Counted from the first letter of the stretch, positions 45,905 to 54,487 are shown. The stretch: 64,000 nt of DNA from Humisphaera borealis (GCF_015169395.1 NZ_CP063458.1:7089954-7153953), one strand, 5' to 3'. The notes: generated by a model from the sequence alone, not told the origin. Numbers and translations are program-made.

Positions 45905-46606
45905 ATGGAGGCCAAGCTCTATGCTGCACTGTACCAACTGGTGTTCTCAACTCCACACCCTCGTCGCAAACGTGAACAGTTCTGTGACCGCTGGGTCGTG
46001 ATGATTTATCTCTGGGCCGCGATCTGGAATCGACCGGTCTGTTGGGCATGCAAAGAGGAGAATTGGACGGTGACGCTGGACCGCCCGTTGATCTCGCAGT
46101 CACGCATGAGCCGCCGTCTGCGAACCGTCGGCATGAGCCAACTGTTCGAGCGGCTCCTGGCCATCGTGTCGGAGAAGTTCGGCACCCCGCTGGTCAAACA
46201 GATTGATTCCAAGCCACTGGTCGTCGGCGCTTACAGCAAGGACCCTGACGCCAGGCGGGGACGCCTGGCCGATGGGCAGTTCTGCAAAGGCTACCGCCTG
46301 CATGCAGTGTCGCACGGCCGGATTTTCAAGCAGTTTCTGATCGACTCGCTCAACACCAACGATGCGGTCGTCGGACCGAAATTGCTGCCGAAGCTCGAAG
46401 GCGGCGGATACGTGTTGGGCGACAACGCCTACGACACCAACGATTGCCACGAGGCGTCGGCGTCGGCGGGTCATCAGTTGGTCGCGCCCCCGAGGGAGGT
46501 CAACAAGGGCAAGCGGGACAAAAAGTACAACGGCCCCGAGCGACTCCGCGGGCTGGACATCATCGACAGTCCGCTGGAGAACTGCGGGGAGCCGAGTCAG
46601 GCATAG
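45905..46606 (+). mobile_element. IS4/IS5-like DDE transposase, C-terminally truncated
   Basis: The product has 233 residues from the ATG at 45905, preceded by AAGGAG. It matches a transposase type frequent in planctomycetes: MEAKLYAALYQLVFSTP, RPVCWACKEENW, SQSRMSRRLRTVGM, then the catalytic core IDSKPLVVGAYSKD (first Asp), FCKGYRLHAVSHG and VLGDNAYDTND (second Asp), with PERLRGLDIIDSPL. The normal C-terminus, with the glutamate-containing arginine-rich VER-x-FG segment, is lost: the frame ends in CGEPSQA where it meets an IS3 fragment in the opposite orientation. It is very likely inactive. Confidence 0.8.
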
Positions 46607-46969
46607 TAACCCGAGCGACTGACGTCCAGTGTGTCGCAGGCGACGCCGATCGGGAACTCGCCGAGATGTCCTTTGATGAAGGAGAACTTCACGTCTGCTC
46701 CCTGGCAAAGAACGCGGCCGCTCTTTTTAGGATGTCACGCTCCATGACCAGGCGGGCGTTTTCCTTGCGGAGCCGCCGGAGCTCGGCCTGGACGGCGCCT
46801 TCGCCGACGGGGGCTGCTCCGGCATCGGTGCCGAACTTGGTTACCCAATACCTCAGGCAGTTGGGGCAATGCCCAGGCTCTTGGCCGCCGCCGCGATCGT
46901 GTAGCCCTGGTGGTTGACGGGTTGGACGGCGGAGATTTTGAACTCCCGCGTGAACTTCCTTCGTGGCAT
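46597..46969 (-). pseudogene. IS3-family orfA (frameshifted) and start of orfB
   Basis: Minus-strand translation from the ATG at 46967-46969 gives MPRRKFTREFKISAVQPVNH and AAAAKSLGIAP, the orfA helix-turn-helix. A one-base loss near 46858 breaks the frame. The next frame continues CLRYWVTKFGTDAG and LRRLRKENARLVMERDILKR (the leucine-zipper part), with a stop at 46689. orfB begins there with MKFSFIKGHLGEFPIGVACD and RSGYYA but stops at the junction near 46597. The element is dead. Confidence 0.8.
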
Positions 46970-47089
46970 ATTAGCTCCTTCGGACAGTCATTATGCTGTC
47001 CGTTCGGAGCGCCCGCCAAACGTGGGGAAGTCCAAGGGTTATGCGGCTTTATTCAGTTGTGTGCGCCTCTATGCGGGAGGCTCTGAAAA

Positions 47090-47112
47090 GCTGGGGTACT
47101 AGGATTCGAATC
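47090..47112 (-). other. Attachment core: tRNA-Gln 3'-end fragment next to the integrase gene
   Basis: The minus strand reads TTCGAATCCTAGTACCCCAG: T-loop, 3' half of the T-stem, the acceptor strand TACCCCA and a G discriminator base. These are the last positions of a bacterial tRNA-Gln (its 5' end would be TGGGGTA). The rest of a tRNA is not present to the right. The fragment ends 75 nt before the tyrosine-integrase start. Tyrosine integrases commonly use tRNA 3' ends as attachment sites, so this is best read as the left att core of the island. Confidence 0.65.
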
Positions 47113-47186
47113 CAATCCGAACTCCGATTTCTGTGATTTGAACGGACAATTTTGCTTTTGTGCTAATCCTGTGCTAATGAGTCTTC

Positions 47187-48305
47187 ATGGCGAGTGTGAT
47201 CAAGCGTAAGAAGTCGTCCAAGGTCTGGACCGGGATCTACATTGACCACACCGGACGGCAAGTCTGGAAGGCCCTGTATGCGGACAAGGCCGAGAGTCTG
47301 CGCGCCGTGCAGCGACTGGAGGACGCCGCCAAGAGGATCGCCAATGGCGACATCGATCCTGCGGCGGAGGAACGTCGTCGCGAACGGGCGAAATCCGTAC
47401 AGGACCATATCAGGGGCTTCGAAGCGTCGATGATTTCCAATGCACGCTCCGCCGGCCATGTGTCCTACTCAACGCGAGACGTCGAACTCTTCGTCGCTCA
47501 CGCCGGCGTCAAGCATGCGGCGGCCGTCACCCGCCAGCATGTCGATGCTTGGCGGACGCACTGCCTCGACGTCGGATATCTGGACCCTCGTCGGCTGAAG
47601 CGCAAGGAGCGTGACGGCGACGTCCCATTGATTCCCAGTCCCGATGCCCGACGGACCGTAAATCGCAGGGTCGCTTCCGTCCGTGCCTGGCTGTATTGGT
47701 GCCAGCAGGCAGGTGTGATCGATCGCAACCCGCTGCATCGCTATGGAACTCTGGCGACTGCTGGGCACGAGCGGCGGGGCAGGCGCCGCGCGCTGTCGCG
47801 TGAGGAGCTCGACAAGCTTCTCACCGCCACACCGGATGAGCATCGCCGGCTGGTGTACCGTTTCGCGGCGCTGACGGGGTTTCGCAGGTCGGAGGTTGCA
47901 AGTCTGACCGCAGCCAGCTTTGACCTGAAAGAGGCAACGGTCACTGTCGGGGCACTGCATGCCAAGCGAAAAGATGCCGACCAAACATTGCCACTTCATC
48001 GCGAGCTGGTTGGGCCGGTCGGGGCGCTCATAAAAACCGTCGGTAAAGGCCAGCCCTTGTTCGCCGTCCCGCCGAAGAATGACGTGGTCGCGACGCTCCA
48101 TGCCGACCTTCGGGCAGCGGGCGTTGAGACGGCTGGCATTGTTTTTCACTCTTTAAGACACACCTTCTGCAGCTTGCTAGCGGCCAAACAGATCCGGCCG
48201 GAGGTTCTAAAGCACCTCGCGAGGCACAGGGACATAAAAACCACATTGGGCTACTACGTTCACTGGCGGTCATCCGACGAACGCGACGCAATCAATGCAA
48301 TGTAA
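47187..48305 (+). CDS. Tyrosine site-specific integrase
   Basis: The product has 372 residues. The N-terminal arm-binding and core-binding domains (about residues 1-195, with ARRTVNRRVASVRAWLYWCQQAGVIDRNP) are followed by the catalytic domain (about 205-372). Catalytic residues are visible: Arg in ALTGFRRSEVASL, the H-x-x-R box in FHSLRHTFCSLL, then HRDIKTTLGYYVHW carrying the late histidine and the tyrosine nucleophile. The full length suggests it is active. It lies directly beside the tRNA-Gln 3'-end fragment and heads the island of small HTH, ParB-like and nuclease genes. Confidence 0.9.
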   Translation: MASVIKRKKSSKVWTGIYIDHTGRQVWKALYADKAESLRAVQRLEDAAKRIANGDIDPAAEERRRERAKSVQDHIRGFEASMISNARSAGHVSYSTRDVELFVAHAGVKHAAAVTRQHVDAWRTHCLDVGYLDPRRLKRKERDGDVPLIPSPDARRTVNRRVASVRAWLYWCQQAGVIDRNPLHRYGTLATAGHERRGRRRALSREELDKLLTATPDEHRRLVYRFAALTGFRRSEVASLTAASFDLKEATVTVGALHAKRKDADQTLPLHRELVGPVGALIKTVGKGQPLFAVPPKNDVVATLHADLRAAGVETAGIVFHSLRHTFCSLLAAKQIRPEVLKHLARHRDIKTTLGYYVHWRSSDERDAINAM

Positions 48306-48317
48306 CGTCAGGTTGGG

Positions 48318-48980
48318 CTACGGCGCGCCCAGTCCCTCCAGCCATCGATGGATATCTGTCCGGCACCACCGTACCACCCGGCCGAAAGGTAGGGGCTTCG
48401 GCAGTACGCCGGAGGACTTCATTGCCCGGATCTTCCGGGGAGAAAGTTGCAACAGATGCGCGAGTTCGGCGGGGGTGTAAACGGCGCTCGGCAATGACGG
48501 CCGAGGTGCCGGCAATCTCCGCTTCCTGGGCGGTCGCAACCTGCTGGGCAATGGCATCGGGGTGGGGTGAAAGTCGCCCGCCTCTTTGAAGGGTCCCGTC
48601 GCGAGCGATAGCAAAAAGTCCCTCCACGATCCGCCTGCATAGGGGATTCCGGCAGCAGCGGCGAGCTTAATGATCCGATCGTCCATCGGGCTGTCTCCGG
48701 CGAACCAAGACGCACTAAGGTGGTTAGGGTCTACAGCGGACTGCCCAGCCGCTGTCATCCATACACGGTCCAGCAGTGTTGAACGTTGGGCGTCGAACAG
48801 TACACACATTCTGGCAGCAATCAGCGATCCGGCAAAGGCCGGGTCACTCAAGCCAGCAATCGGATCAATAACGCGCGCCCCGGATCGCCCCGCGCCTGGA
48901 CCGCCCGGGACAGTCCAGCTGGTCATCGTCATCAGTCGTCGACGATCAGCGGGCTTAGACGATTTGCGACGGCCGGGCAA
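48318..48980 (-). CDS. Excisionase-like helix-turn-helix protein with long N-terminal extension
   Basis: Up to 220 residues; the start is uncertain (TTG at 48980, ATG at 48932). The C-terminal 50 residues are a MerR/excisionase-type winged HTH: SAVYTPAELAHLLQLSPRKIRAMKSSGVLPKPLPFGRVVRWCRTDIHRWLEGL. The first 150 residues are not recognised and include a proline/arginine-rich linker. Converging with the integrase, with only 12 nt between stops, it is a candidate recombination directionality factor or regulator of excision. Confidence 0.6.
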   Translation of the reverse strand: MPGRRKSSKPADRRRLMTMTSWTVPGGPGAGRSGARVIDPIAGLSDPAFAGSLIAARMCVLFDAQRSTLLDRVWMTAAGQSAVDPNHLSASWFAGDSPMDDRIIKLAAAAGIPYAGGSWRDFLLSLATGPFKEAGDFHPTPMPLPSRLRPPRKRRLPAPRPSLPSAVYTPAELAHLLQLSPRKIRAMKSSGVLPKPLPFGRVVRWCRTDIHRWLEGLGAP

Positions 48981-49152
48981 CCGTCACGTTCTTCGTCGCC
49001 GCGGCGTCGTGGCGATCCTTCCGATACGCATCGATCGCTTCGGCGGAAATCCTGATGGTGCCGCGACCGATCCCATACCGCTCGCACTGAAGAAGTCCGC
49101 GATCACACAATGCGTACACTAGTGGCAAGGGTGGCCCGCGGCTTGCTGCCAC
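48955..49152 (-). CDS. Small helix-turn-helix DNA-binding protein
   Basis: The product has 65 residues from a GTG. LVYALCDRGLLQCERYGIGRGTIRISAEAIDAYRKD is the AlpA/excisionase-type pattern of a recognition helix, a wing and a final helix. It overlaps the larger HTH gene downstream by 26 nt, so the two are probably made together. The role is likely regulation of, or help in, integrase-mediated excision. Confidence 0.55.
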   Translation of the reverse strand: MAASRGPPLPLVYALCDRGLLQCERYGIGRGTIRISAEAIDAYRKDRHDAAATKNVTVARPSQIV

Positions 49153-49517
49153 ACGTTCCGCTCATTTACCATCCGCCCACAAACGTGGCATTGAGCTTGA
49201 TGGTCGTACTTTCGTCTGCATACCATACTGAAGGCGTGGCGTACCGCAGAATGATTCTGCTCGGACCAACTGATGTCGTACCCGACGCTTTGTTGGTGAA
49301 CCACGCAGAATTCCGGAATGTCTGGTGGCGGTCAGCCACATCGTGCGCGGTTAGCATATGGCCCGAGCATGGACCGGCGACGTGCTGACTCGGCGGGACT
49401 GGCCGCTAACCGCCCCAAGTATTTGTAGCTGTCGACACGCCGCAGGCATCGCGCCACATGACTCGATTGCCGTAGTCTGAAGCAGAGAGAAAGAGTCCGG
49501 TGAAACGGAGCAAAGCT
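49153..49517. other. Intergenic region without a recognisable gene
   Basis: About 365 nt between divergent genes. Short open frames on both strands lack ribosome sites and known motifs. It must contain the promoters for the HTH pair and the next gene, but I see no clear consensus. Confidence 0.4.
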
Positions 49518-50603
49518 ATGGTGTATGACCCCCTTCCCACCTGTGAATTGAACAATGCGTCGCTGGTGGCGGACCTCACTTCGCGGCACCAGGAGTTTGT
49601 CGCCATCTATAACTTTCTACAGGACAAGCGCCCGATCGAACTGGTCAATGCAATGGAACCGGCAGCTTTGGGGGACTTTCACCAAGCGTTCCCTCAGCAG
49701 TCCCTTCTGGAGGTGACCAAATCCCGGGCCTCCAGCGCTTATGTACTTGGTGCGGGGGGGCTCTATGGCTTGATCGGCAGCCATGCCAAGATGAACGGCT
49801 GGACCTTCGGGCGCACCATACTGACGATGGCCTTGCGGCTGGGCTACAAGCCTACGGCATCCGTCGATGACCTAAAGTGCGCGATCGGCATGTTTCCCGG
49901 CGACTCGTTCGAGCCCCTGCGGATCGGCGACGGCTGGATTGACGTAAAGAGTCCTACCCCTCCCTGGCTCGAGAAAGAAGAGGTTGAAGTAACCGCCTCA
50001 TCATCAGCATCGCCGACCTACAAGTTTCAAAAAGACGGGGAGGTCTTCGTTGTGGCCTTCGACGGCGCGGAAGCCAAACTCCCTAGCGATGTCAATCTGC
50101 GGCGACTTCACTATCTGCTGGGGCGCCCCGACCAAGAGATACAGTGGCACGAATTGGCAGCGGTTGATGCAGAAGCCCCGCCGTTGAGGGTCGGTTTCAA
50201 GACGGCAGATATCAACGATTTGAACCCAGACGGTGGCACGACGCCTGATTTTGCTATGGATGGAGAGTACGTCGCAAAAGTGCAGACATATATCGAAGAG
50301 GCAGAGAGAGAACTCGAGTATTGCTTGGACCAGGAAAAAAGAGTTGGCCTGGCAGATGCAATTTCTAGGGCGAAAACACACCTCGTGGGCTCGACCGGCC
50401 TTGGCGGGAAGATTCGCGATCTAGGCCAGGGATCCACTCAATCAAAGGCCGCTAGCGTTGGTAGATCGCTCGCGCGGGGCATCAAACGGCTCCGGGAGCG
50501 CGGTCTCGGGGCACTCGCAACCCACCTGGAAAAGAACATTGACGCGCCCGGCGAGACATGGAAGTACGCGCCTGAATCACCCGCTCCCGAATGGGAGCTG
50601 TAA
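49518..50603 (+). CDS. Island protein of unknown function
   Basis: The start is taken at the ATG at 49518, with CGGAG 7 nt upstream; a GTG at 49500 is also in frame; 361 residues. No signal peptide or membrane segment. The central part (about residues 130-240) looks like an HTH-containing region (FQKDGEVFVVAFDGAEAKLPSDVNLRRLHYLLGRPDQEI), a layout I associate with winged-helix effector domains of planctomycete proteins. The C-terminal 100 residues are a charged helix (EYVAKVQTYIEEAERELEYC) followed by AASVGRSLARGIKRLRERGLGALATHLEKNI and WKYAPESPAPEW. I do not recognise the enzyme or partner. Confidence 0.6.
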   Translation: MVYDPLPTCELNNASLVADLTSRHQEFVAIYNFLQDKRPIELVNAMEPAALGDFHQAFPQQSLLEVTKSRASSAYVLGAGGLYGLIGSHAKMNGWTFGRTILTMALRLGYKPTASVDDLKCAIGMFPGDSFEPLRIGDGWIDVKSPTPPWLEKEEVEVTASSSASPTYKFQKDGEVFVVAFDGAEAKLPSDVNLRRLHYLLGRPDQEIQWHELAAVDAEAPPLRVGFKTADINDLNPDGGTTPDFAMDGEYVAKVQTYIEEAERELEYCLDQEKRVGLADAISRAKTHLVGSTGLGGKIRDLGQGSTQSKAASVGRSLARGIKRLRERGLGALATHLEKNIDAPGETWKYAPESPAPEWEL

Positions 50604-50825
50604 AACGATCTTCGAGAGCTATGAAGATACTGCGAGAGCCGGGAACTTCCCGGCTCTCGCTCTATTTCAGGGGCCTTCTTCTTGCAGGCATCGGATGACC
50701 TGCCAAGAAAAATTCTGCGTGTCCGTAAGCGGACAGGTTTTGTCTCGCCTTAGGGTTAACGCCGCCGTGTTGGCGGCCACCATCGCGAAATGACGCGACC
50801 CAACCCGCTAAGTGCGAGGAGACCT

Positions 50826-51863
50826 ATGACGCTGTCGAGTGATGATTGTCCGAACAAGCCCGCCGATGCCCCGGTCCCGCCCGTGGAGGCATGCCCCTCC
50901 GTGGAGCCGAACACCGCTGCCGATCTTCCCGGCGACCCGAGTGCCGGCCCGCCGGCACCTGACCCGGTCGAGGAGCTCGATCGTCTGCTCAATTCCCCGA
51001 GGCCCCCCGTCGAGGTCCCGATCCTGGACCTCCTGCCGGTGGACCGCGGCATGCAAGTGCGGGAAGGTTGTAATCCGGATGCCGTGTCGAACTATGCCAC
51101 CGCGATGAACCGCGGCGACGCCCTCCCGCCGATTCGGGTCATCAAGGACCGGGGACGCGTCCGTGTCTTCGACGGTTTCCACAGGCTTGACGCCGCAATC
51201 AGCCTCGGTCGGGAAAGTGTCGCCTGTACTGTTTACGAGATCTCCCGCAACCAGGCCGAGTTGCTCGCAATCAGGAGCAACGTTGTGCACGGGCGGGTTC
51301 TGGGCAACGCGGAGAAGGCCGCCGCGGTCAACAAAATGCTGGCGGGCAGCAACTCTACTTGGAGCGATAACCACATCGCTGGGTTGTGCGGCGTGAGTGC
51401 TGCCCTGGTCGCCGCACGCCGCAAGCTGAGCGGTGCCAAGAGCCCCACCAGGACGGCAGTTAGGCGGGGCGTCCCCTACCAGATGCGCGTTGACAAGATC
51501 GGCCGCGCTACCAAGAGTCGGGCCCCTGCGGTCAACGCCCCGCCCGCATCCGTGCAGCCCCGCTCTACTGCCATCAGGGTCGCTGATCAGTTTCAGAAGC
51601 TGGAGGTTTGGGGGCAGCGGGCCGGCGACGACGAATGGCGATCGCTCGTCGTCGCTATGAGCGATCACGGTGCGCCGCTCACCACGGCCATCGAGACGAT
51701 GAGCAGCCAGTTCTCGACGCTCCAGAGCGCTACTCTGAGCCCCGTTCAGGTTGGGGCGGCACGGGCGTCGCTTGAAGCTTTTGACGCCGCATTTCAGCAG
51801 TATCTCGAACGGCTTGATGCGGTCATGAAGCGGCAGGGTATCGAGGCGTGCCGGGAACCGTAG
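50826..51863 (+). CDS. ParB/Srx-fold protein with HTH, island partition-like protein
   Basis: The start is taken at the ATG at 50826 behind GAGGAG; 345 residues. The first 60 residues are acidic and proline-rich. Residues about 65-150 are a ParB nuclease-like domain (DLLPVDRGMQVREGCNPDAVSNYATAM, LPPIRVIKDRGRVRVFDGFHRLDAA). The GFHRLDAA box corresponds to the ParB G-x-H-R motif. An HTH follows (WSDNHIAGLCGVSAALVAARRKL). The C-terminal region may dimerise. No ParA is encoded nearby, so it may be a stand-alone regulator of the mobile element and not a full partition system. Confidence 0.75.
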   Translation: MTLSSDDCPNKPADAPVPPVEACPSVEPNTAADLPGDPSAGPPAPDPVEELDRLLNSPRPPVEVPILDLLPVDRGMQVREGCNPDAVSNYATAMNRGDALPPIRVIKDRGRVRVFDGFHRLDAAISLGRESVACTVYEISRNQAELLAIRSNVVHGRVLGNAEKAAAVNKMLAGSNSTWSDNHIAGLCGVSAALVAARRKLSGAKSPTRTAVRRGVPYQMRVDKIGRATKSRAPAVNAPPASVQPRSTAIRVADQFQKLEVWGQRAGDDEWRSLVVAMSDHGAPLTTAIETMSSQFSTLQSATLSPVQVGAARASLEAFDAAFQQYLERLDAVMKRQGIEACREP

Positions 51864-51904
51864 GCCTGCCACCGCCGGACTTGCCAAGATCGGAGTGCAT
51901 GCCA

Positions 51905-52186
51905 ATGACCGCGCCGGTAGCGACATCGCTTACATCCATCGACGGAAGATTGGGCGTTATGACTGAAGAAGATTCCAGATCCGGACTTCCACTGACGGTA
52001 TCCGAAGCCGCAAGAACGGTGAGCGATATCGTCGGCTCGGAGGTGGCCCCCAAGGTGCTGAGCGACATGCTGTACCGGCGTGAGCTCGACGATCGGGTCT
52101 GTCCGGTGCATGCCGGGAGACGGATGATCCCTCGCCACTATCTGGACGTTATTGCTCAGAAGGTCCGGCAGCGTCGGGGGGAGTAG
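51905..52186 (+). CDS. Small putative DNA-binding protein
   Basis: The start is taken at the ATG at 51905 (GGAG 9 nt upstream; in-frame alternatives at 51848 and 51899); 93 residues. The C-terminal 65 residues (GLPLTVSEAARTVSDIVGSEVAPKVLSDMLYRRELDDRVCPVHAGRRMIPRHYLDVIAQKVRQRR) have the layout of an excisionase/MerR-like HTH with a wing and a final basic helix. It follows the ParB-like gene by 41 nt. Confidence 0.5.
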   Translation: MTAPVATSLTSIDGRLGVMTEEDSRSGLPLTVSEAARTVSDIVGSEVAPKVLSDMLYRRELDDRVCPVHAGRRMIPRHYLDVIAQKVRQRRGE

Positions 52187-52810
52187 CGAAAGCGGGCGCC
52201 CGAGCCGCCCACATTGCAGCGTGCCGTCCAGCCGGCACGCTGCAATGCAGGTAGGTTCGACGTCGAGCTGTCTACGTTTTGCTCTCCAAGCGACGATTAA
52301 CGGGGTGGCTCGCAGCCGCAGCGATCGCATTTTGGCTGCTTCTACTATCGAAAGAATACAAGCAACGCAAGAGGCACCAAGAGATGAGTTTCAGCTACAT
52401 CTGCATCCCCCTGTCCGTCACCCGTCCGTCAGCGAAAACGGACGCCGAGGGGGTCGAAAACCCCCAGTCCGCCACGTCCGTCACCTCTTCTTCCTTCATG
52501 ATGATCGAAGACAGACAGAATGGAGACAGGGGAGAGGTAGTCACCCTCCAGAGCAACCCGCACTCCTGCGGAGGTAGGGCGGCCCCGCTCCGCCGCAGCG
52601 TAGCGGCGAAGCCCTGGTAGTTCTTGGCGAGCAGTTTAGGGGCACCATCTTCATTCTGAGGATGAGATAAGTCCCGCCCATTCTTCGTCACAATACGTTG
52701 AACGTCTTAGCGGTCAGCACAAATCGCTTGTGCTGACACCTCTCTCATGGCCCGCCGGCGCTCTCACTCTGAGTGTCGACGGGCCCTTCTCTTTTTCAGG
52801 AGGTCTCTCC
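52187..52810. other. Gene-poor spacer with GTCCGTCA-type octamers
   Basis: About 620 nt. Open frames here have poor starts and no family features. A 26-bp inverted pair near 52210-52245 (CATTGCAGCGTGCC and GGCACGCTGCAATG) follows the small DNA-binding gene and could be its terminator. The stretch 52412-52482 holds four octamers. Confidence 0.5.
52412..52482 (+). repeat. GTCCGTCA/GTCCGCCA octamer cluster A
   Basis: GTCCGTCA occurs at 52412, 52423 and 52475, and GTCCGCCA at 52466, all in the same direction, with a small hairpin (GGGGTCGAAAACCCC) between the pairs. A larger cluster of the same octamers lies at 54521-54733. Confidence 0.6.
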
Positions 52811-53032
52811 ATGCCCTTGTCCATCAATGTCGGCCTCAGTCGCAAGGCGAGCCGAGACTATCAGTCGACCGGTTACTCCATCAACGTCACCGCCGAACTC
52901 GATCAGGCCCTGCTGGGCCAATGGCCCGCATTGCGCCTCGTGACAGCCCAGACCATCCCATACGCCCGGCCAACCGCCAGGCTCTGGCCATCACCGGCCG
53001 GCCGTACCTGTCCCATTCACAGATGTACCTGA
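52811..53032 (+). CDS. Short INVGLSRK-type protein, probably the severed front of the next gene
   Basis: It has a strong ribosome site (CAGGAGG, 8 nt before the ATG) and 73 residues. The first 40 (MPLSINVGLSRKASRDYQST, GYSINVTAELDQALLG) look like a genuine conserved N-terminus. After about residue 43 the sequence turns into Pro/Arg-rich text (PTARLWPSPAGRTCPIHRCT), which is the out-of-frame reading of the nuclease gene that overlaps it. I infer a frameshift near 52930 or a deletion joining two genes. Confidence 0.5.
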   Translation: MPLSINVGLSRKASRDYQSTGYSINVTAELDQALLGQWPALRLVTAQTIPYARPTARLWPSPAGRTCPIHRCT

Positions 53033-53784
53033 TGCGGACCTGTCCCCGAAAGTTTGCCTTCAGCTACGTCGAGAGAGCCCGACCGTCCTTCGTCCCCGCC
53101 ACGCTGCGGTTCGGCGGCTCGATCCACGCCGCCTTGGAACTGCGTTACCGCTGCCGGCTCGAAGGCCTGACCGCGACGCCCGAGGCGTTGCTGTCGGCGT
53201 ACCACGATGCCTGGCGACGCGAACACCAGCGCGATGGCGACATCCCCGTCCGCTTCAACAAAGGCGACGACACGGACACCCTCGCCGCCCTGGCCGATCG
53301 CATGCTCCGGTCCTTCCTGGATTCGCCGCTGGCGACGCCCAAAGGCACCATCCTGGGCGTCGAAGAAGAGCTACGTGTGGAGCTCGTCCCGGACCTGCCC
53401 GACCTGCTGGCCCGGGTGGACCTGGTCACGATGACCGACGAATCGCTGTTCGTCATCGACTTTAAAACGAGCCGATCGCGGTGGACCGAGCCCAAAGCCC
53501 AGGAGTCTGGCGACCAACTTGTGCTCTACGGCCGAACGGTCGAGGAGCTTGGCCGCACCCTCGGCCTGCCGGTCAAGCTGCACTTTGCGATCATCACCAA
53601 GGCGAAAAAGCCGGTGATTCAGCTTCTGCCTGTGCCGACTGACCCGACTCGTGTCGCCGCACTTACCGAGTCGGTGAGCCAGGTGTGGCGGGCAATCCAG
53701 ACCGGGAACTTCTACCCAAGCCCGTCGCCGCAGAACTGTACGTCGTGCCCCTTCCGCAGCCGCTGCCCAGTGTTCGCGGGCTGA
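52921..53784 (+). CDS. PD-(D/E)XK nuclease, RecB/Cas4-like with iron-sulfur cysteines
   Basis: About 287 residues; the start is uncertain, since the ATG at 52921 lacks a ribosome site and the frame is open back to 52747. The nuclease starts with YLSHSQMYLMRTCPRKFAFSYVER, followed by RFGGSIHAALE. The catalytic core is LLARVDLVTMTDESLFVIDFKTS, with the motif II Asp and the D-x-K. The last residues CTSCPFRSRCPVF, together with the early CPRKF cysteine, give the four-cysteine iron-sulfur cluster set known from AddB and Cas4-type nucleases. There are no cas genes or helicase next to it. A role in DNA end processing of the mobile element is likely. Confidence 0.8.
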   Translation: MARIAPRDSPDHPIRPANRQALAITGRPYLSHSQMYLMRTCPRKFAFSYVERARPSFVPATLRFGGSIHAALELRYRCRLEGLTATPEALLSAYHDAWRREHQRDGDIPVRFNKGDDTDTLAALADRMLRSFLDSPLATPKGTILGVEEELRVELVPDLPDLLARVDLVTMTDESLFVIDFKTSRSRWTEPKAQESGDQLVLYGRTVEELGRTLGLPVKLHFAIITKAKKPVIQLLPVPTDPTRVAALTESVSQVWRAIQTGNFYPSPSPQNCTSCPFRSRCPVFAG

Positions 53785-53854
53785 GGCCTCACCTTCCTGA
53801 TCCCTTGTTTTCAACCACCAACCACCCGCCCCTAGGGCGGGAGAAGGATCTTCC

Positions 53855-54058
53855 ATGTCGATTATTCCCGTTTCGCGTCTATCCATGTCCGACCTGTCCC
53901 GGCTCGGCAACAACCTTCGCTACGCCGAGAACGCGGCTTCCAACTATGAGCCCGATGCCGACGAGCGAGACCGCAAAGCCGAGCGCCGGCGGCTGGCACC
54001 GCTGAACCGCTCGCTCGCCAGCGTCGGTGAGCGGATCGACGGCCTCACCCGTGACTGA
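53855..54058 (+). CDS. Small charged island protein
   Basis: The product has 67 residues, with AGAAGGA 8 nt before the ATG. It is mostly helical and charged (ADERDRKAERRRLAPLNRSLASVGERIDGLTRD). No family is recognised. It is in line with the nuclease upstream and the next small gene, so probably in one operon. Confidence 0.5.
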   Translation: MSIIPVSRLSMSDLSRLGNNLRYAENAASNYEPDADERDRKAERRRLAPLNRSLASVGERIDGLTRD

Positions 54059-54106
54059 TCGCGGCCGTCGCGACAGCACCATTCCCGACTATTCAAGGAG
54101 TTCTCG

Positions 54107-54487
54107 ATGAGTCACCGCCGATATCGCCTGCTCACGGAGCAGGTCAAGCTGTGCAGCCCGGAGGCGATCCTCCGGGCTGCGTCGTTATGTGATGGGCACA
54201 GCATCCTTGCCCCCAAGGCATTTCTCGACGCCGGTCTGCCACCCGACGTCGTCGCACACCTGACGTCAACGCACGAGTCCGACGGCACGCCAAAGAGCTC
54301 GATCTACGTGAACGGACATGCGGTCGAAAAGCTGGAGGGCGTCTACGGCTTGGACGCCTTGCGGTTCCTGGCGTCGGCGTTGTGCGTGGAGTACCGCAGC
54401 GCCATCGGTAGGGGGTTCGAGGCCGCCAACATCCTTCATGCTCTTGAGCAGCACCTGCAGCCGACGGTGCCCAAGCCTGCGGCGTGA
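54107..54487 (+). CDS. Island protein of unknown function
   Basis: The product has 126 residues, with AAGGAG 7 nt before the ATG. It is soluble and alpha/beta-like, with no signal peptide (RLLTEQVKLCSPEAILRAASLCDGHSI, SSIYVNGHAVEKLEGVYGLDALRFLASALCVEY). No motif is recognised. The good ribosome site and neighbouring genes support that it is real. Confidence 0.55.
   Translation: MSHRRYRLLTEQVKLCSPEAILRAASLCDGHSILAPKAFLDAGLPPDVVAHLTSTHESDGTPKSSIYVNGHAVEKLEGVYGLDALRFLASALCVEYRSAIGRGFEAANILHALEQHLQPTVPKPAA

Noticed and set aside
47090-47112. Intact tRNA-Gln gene
   Set aside because: Only the T-loop and acceptor 3' half are present; no anticodon or D-arm exists on either side.
52279-52620. 113-codon plus-strand ORF spanning octamer cluster A
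   Set aside because: Weak start, and the Ser/Thr/Val-rich part is the translation of the octamer repeats, so it is not convincing as a gene.
52921-53784. cas4 gene of a CRISPR system
   Set aside because: No other cas gene and no repeat array; Cas4-like cysteines are shared with stand-alone RecB-family nucleases.
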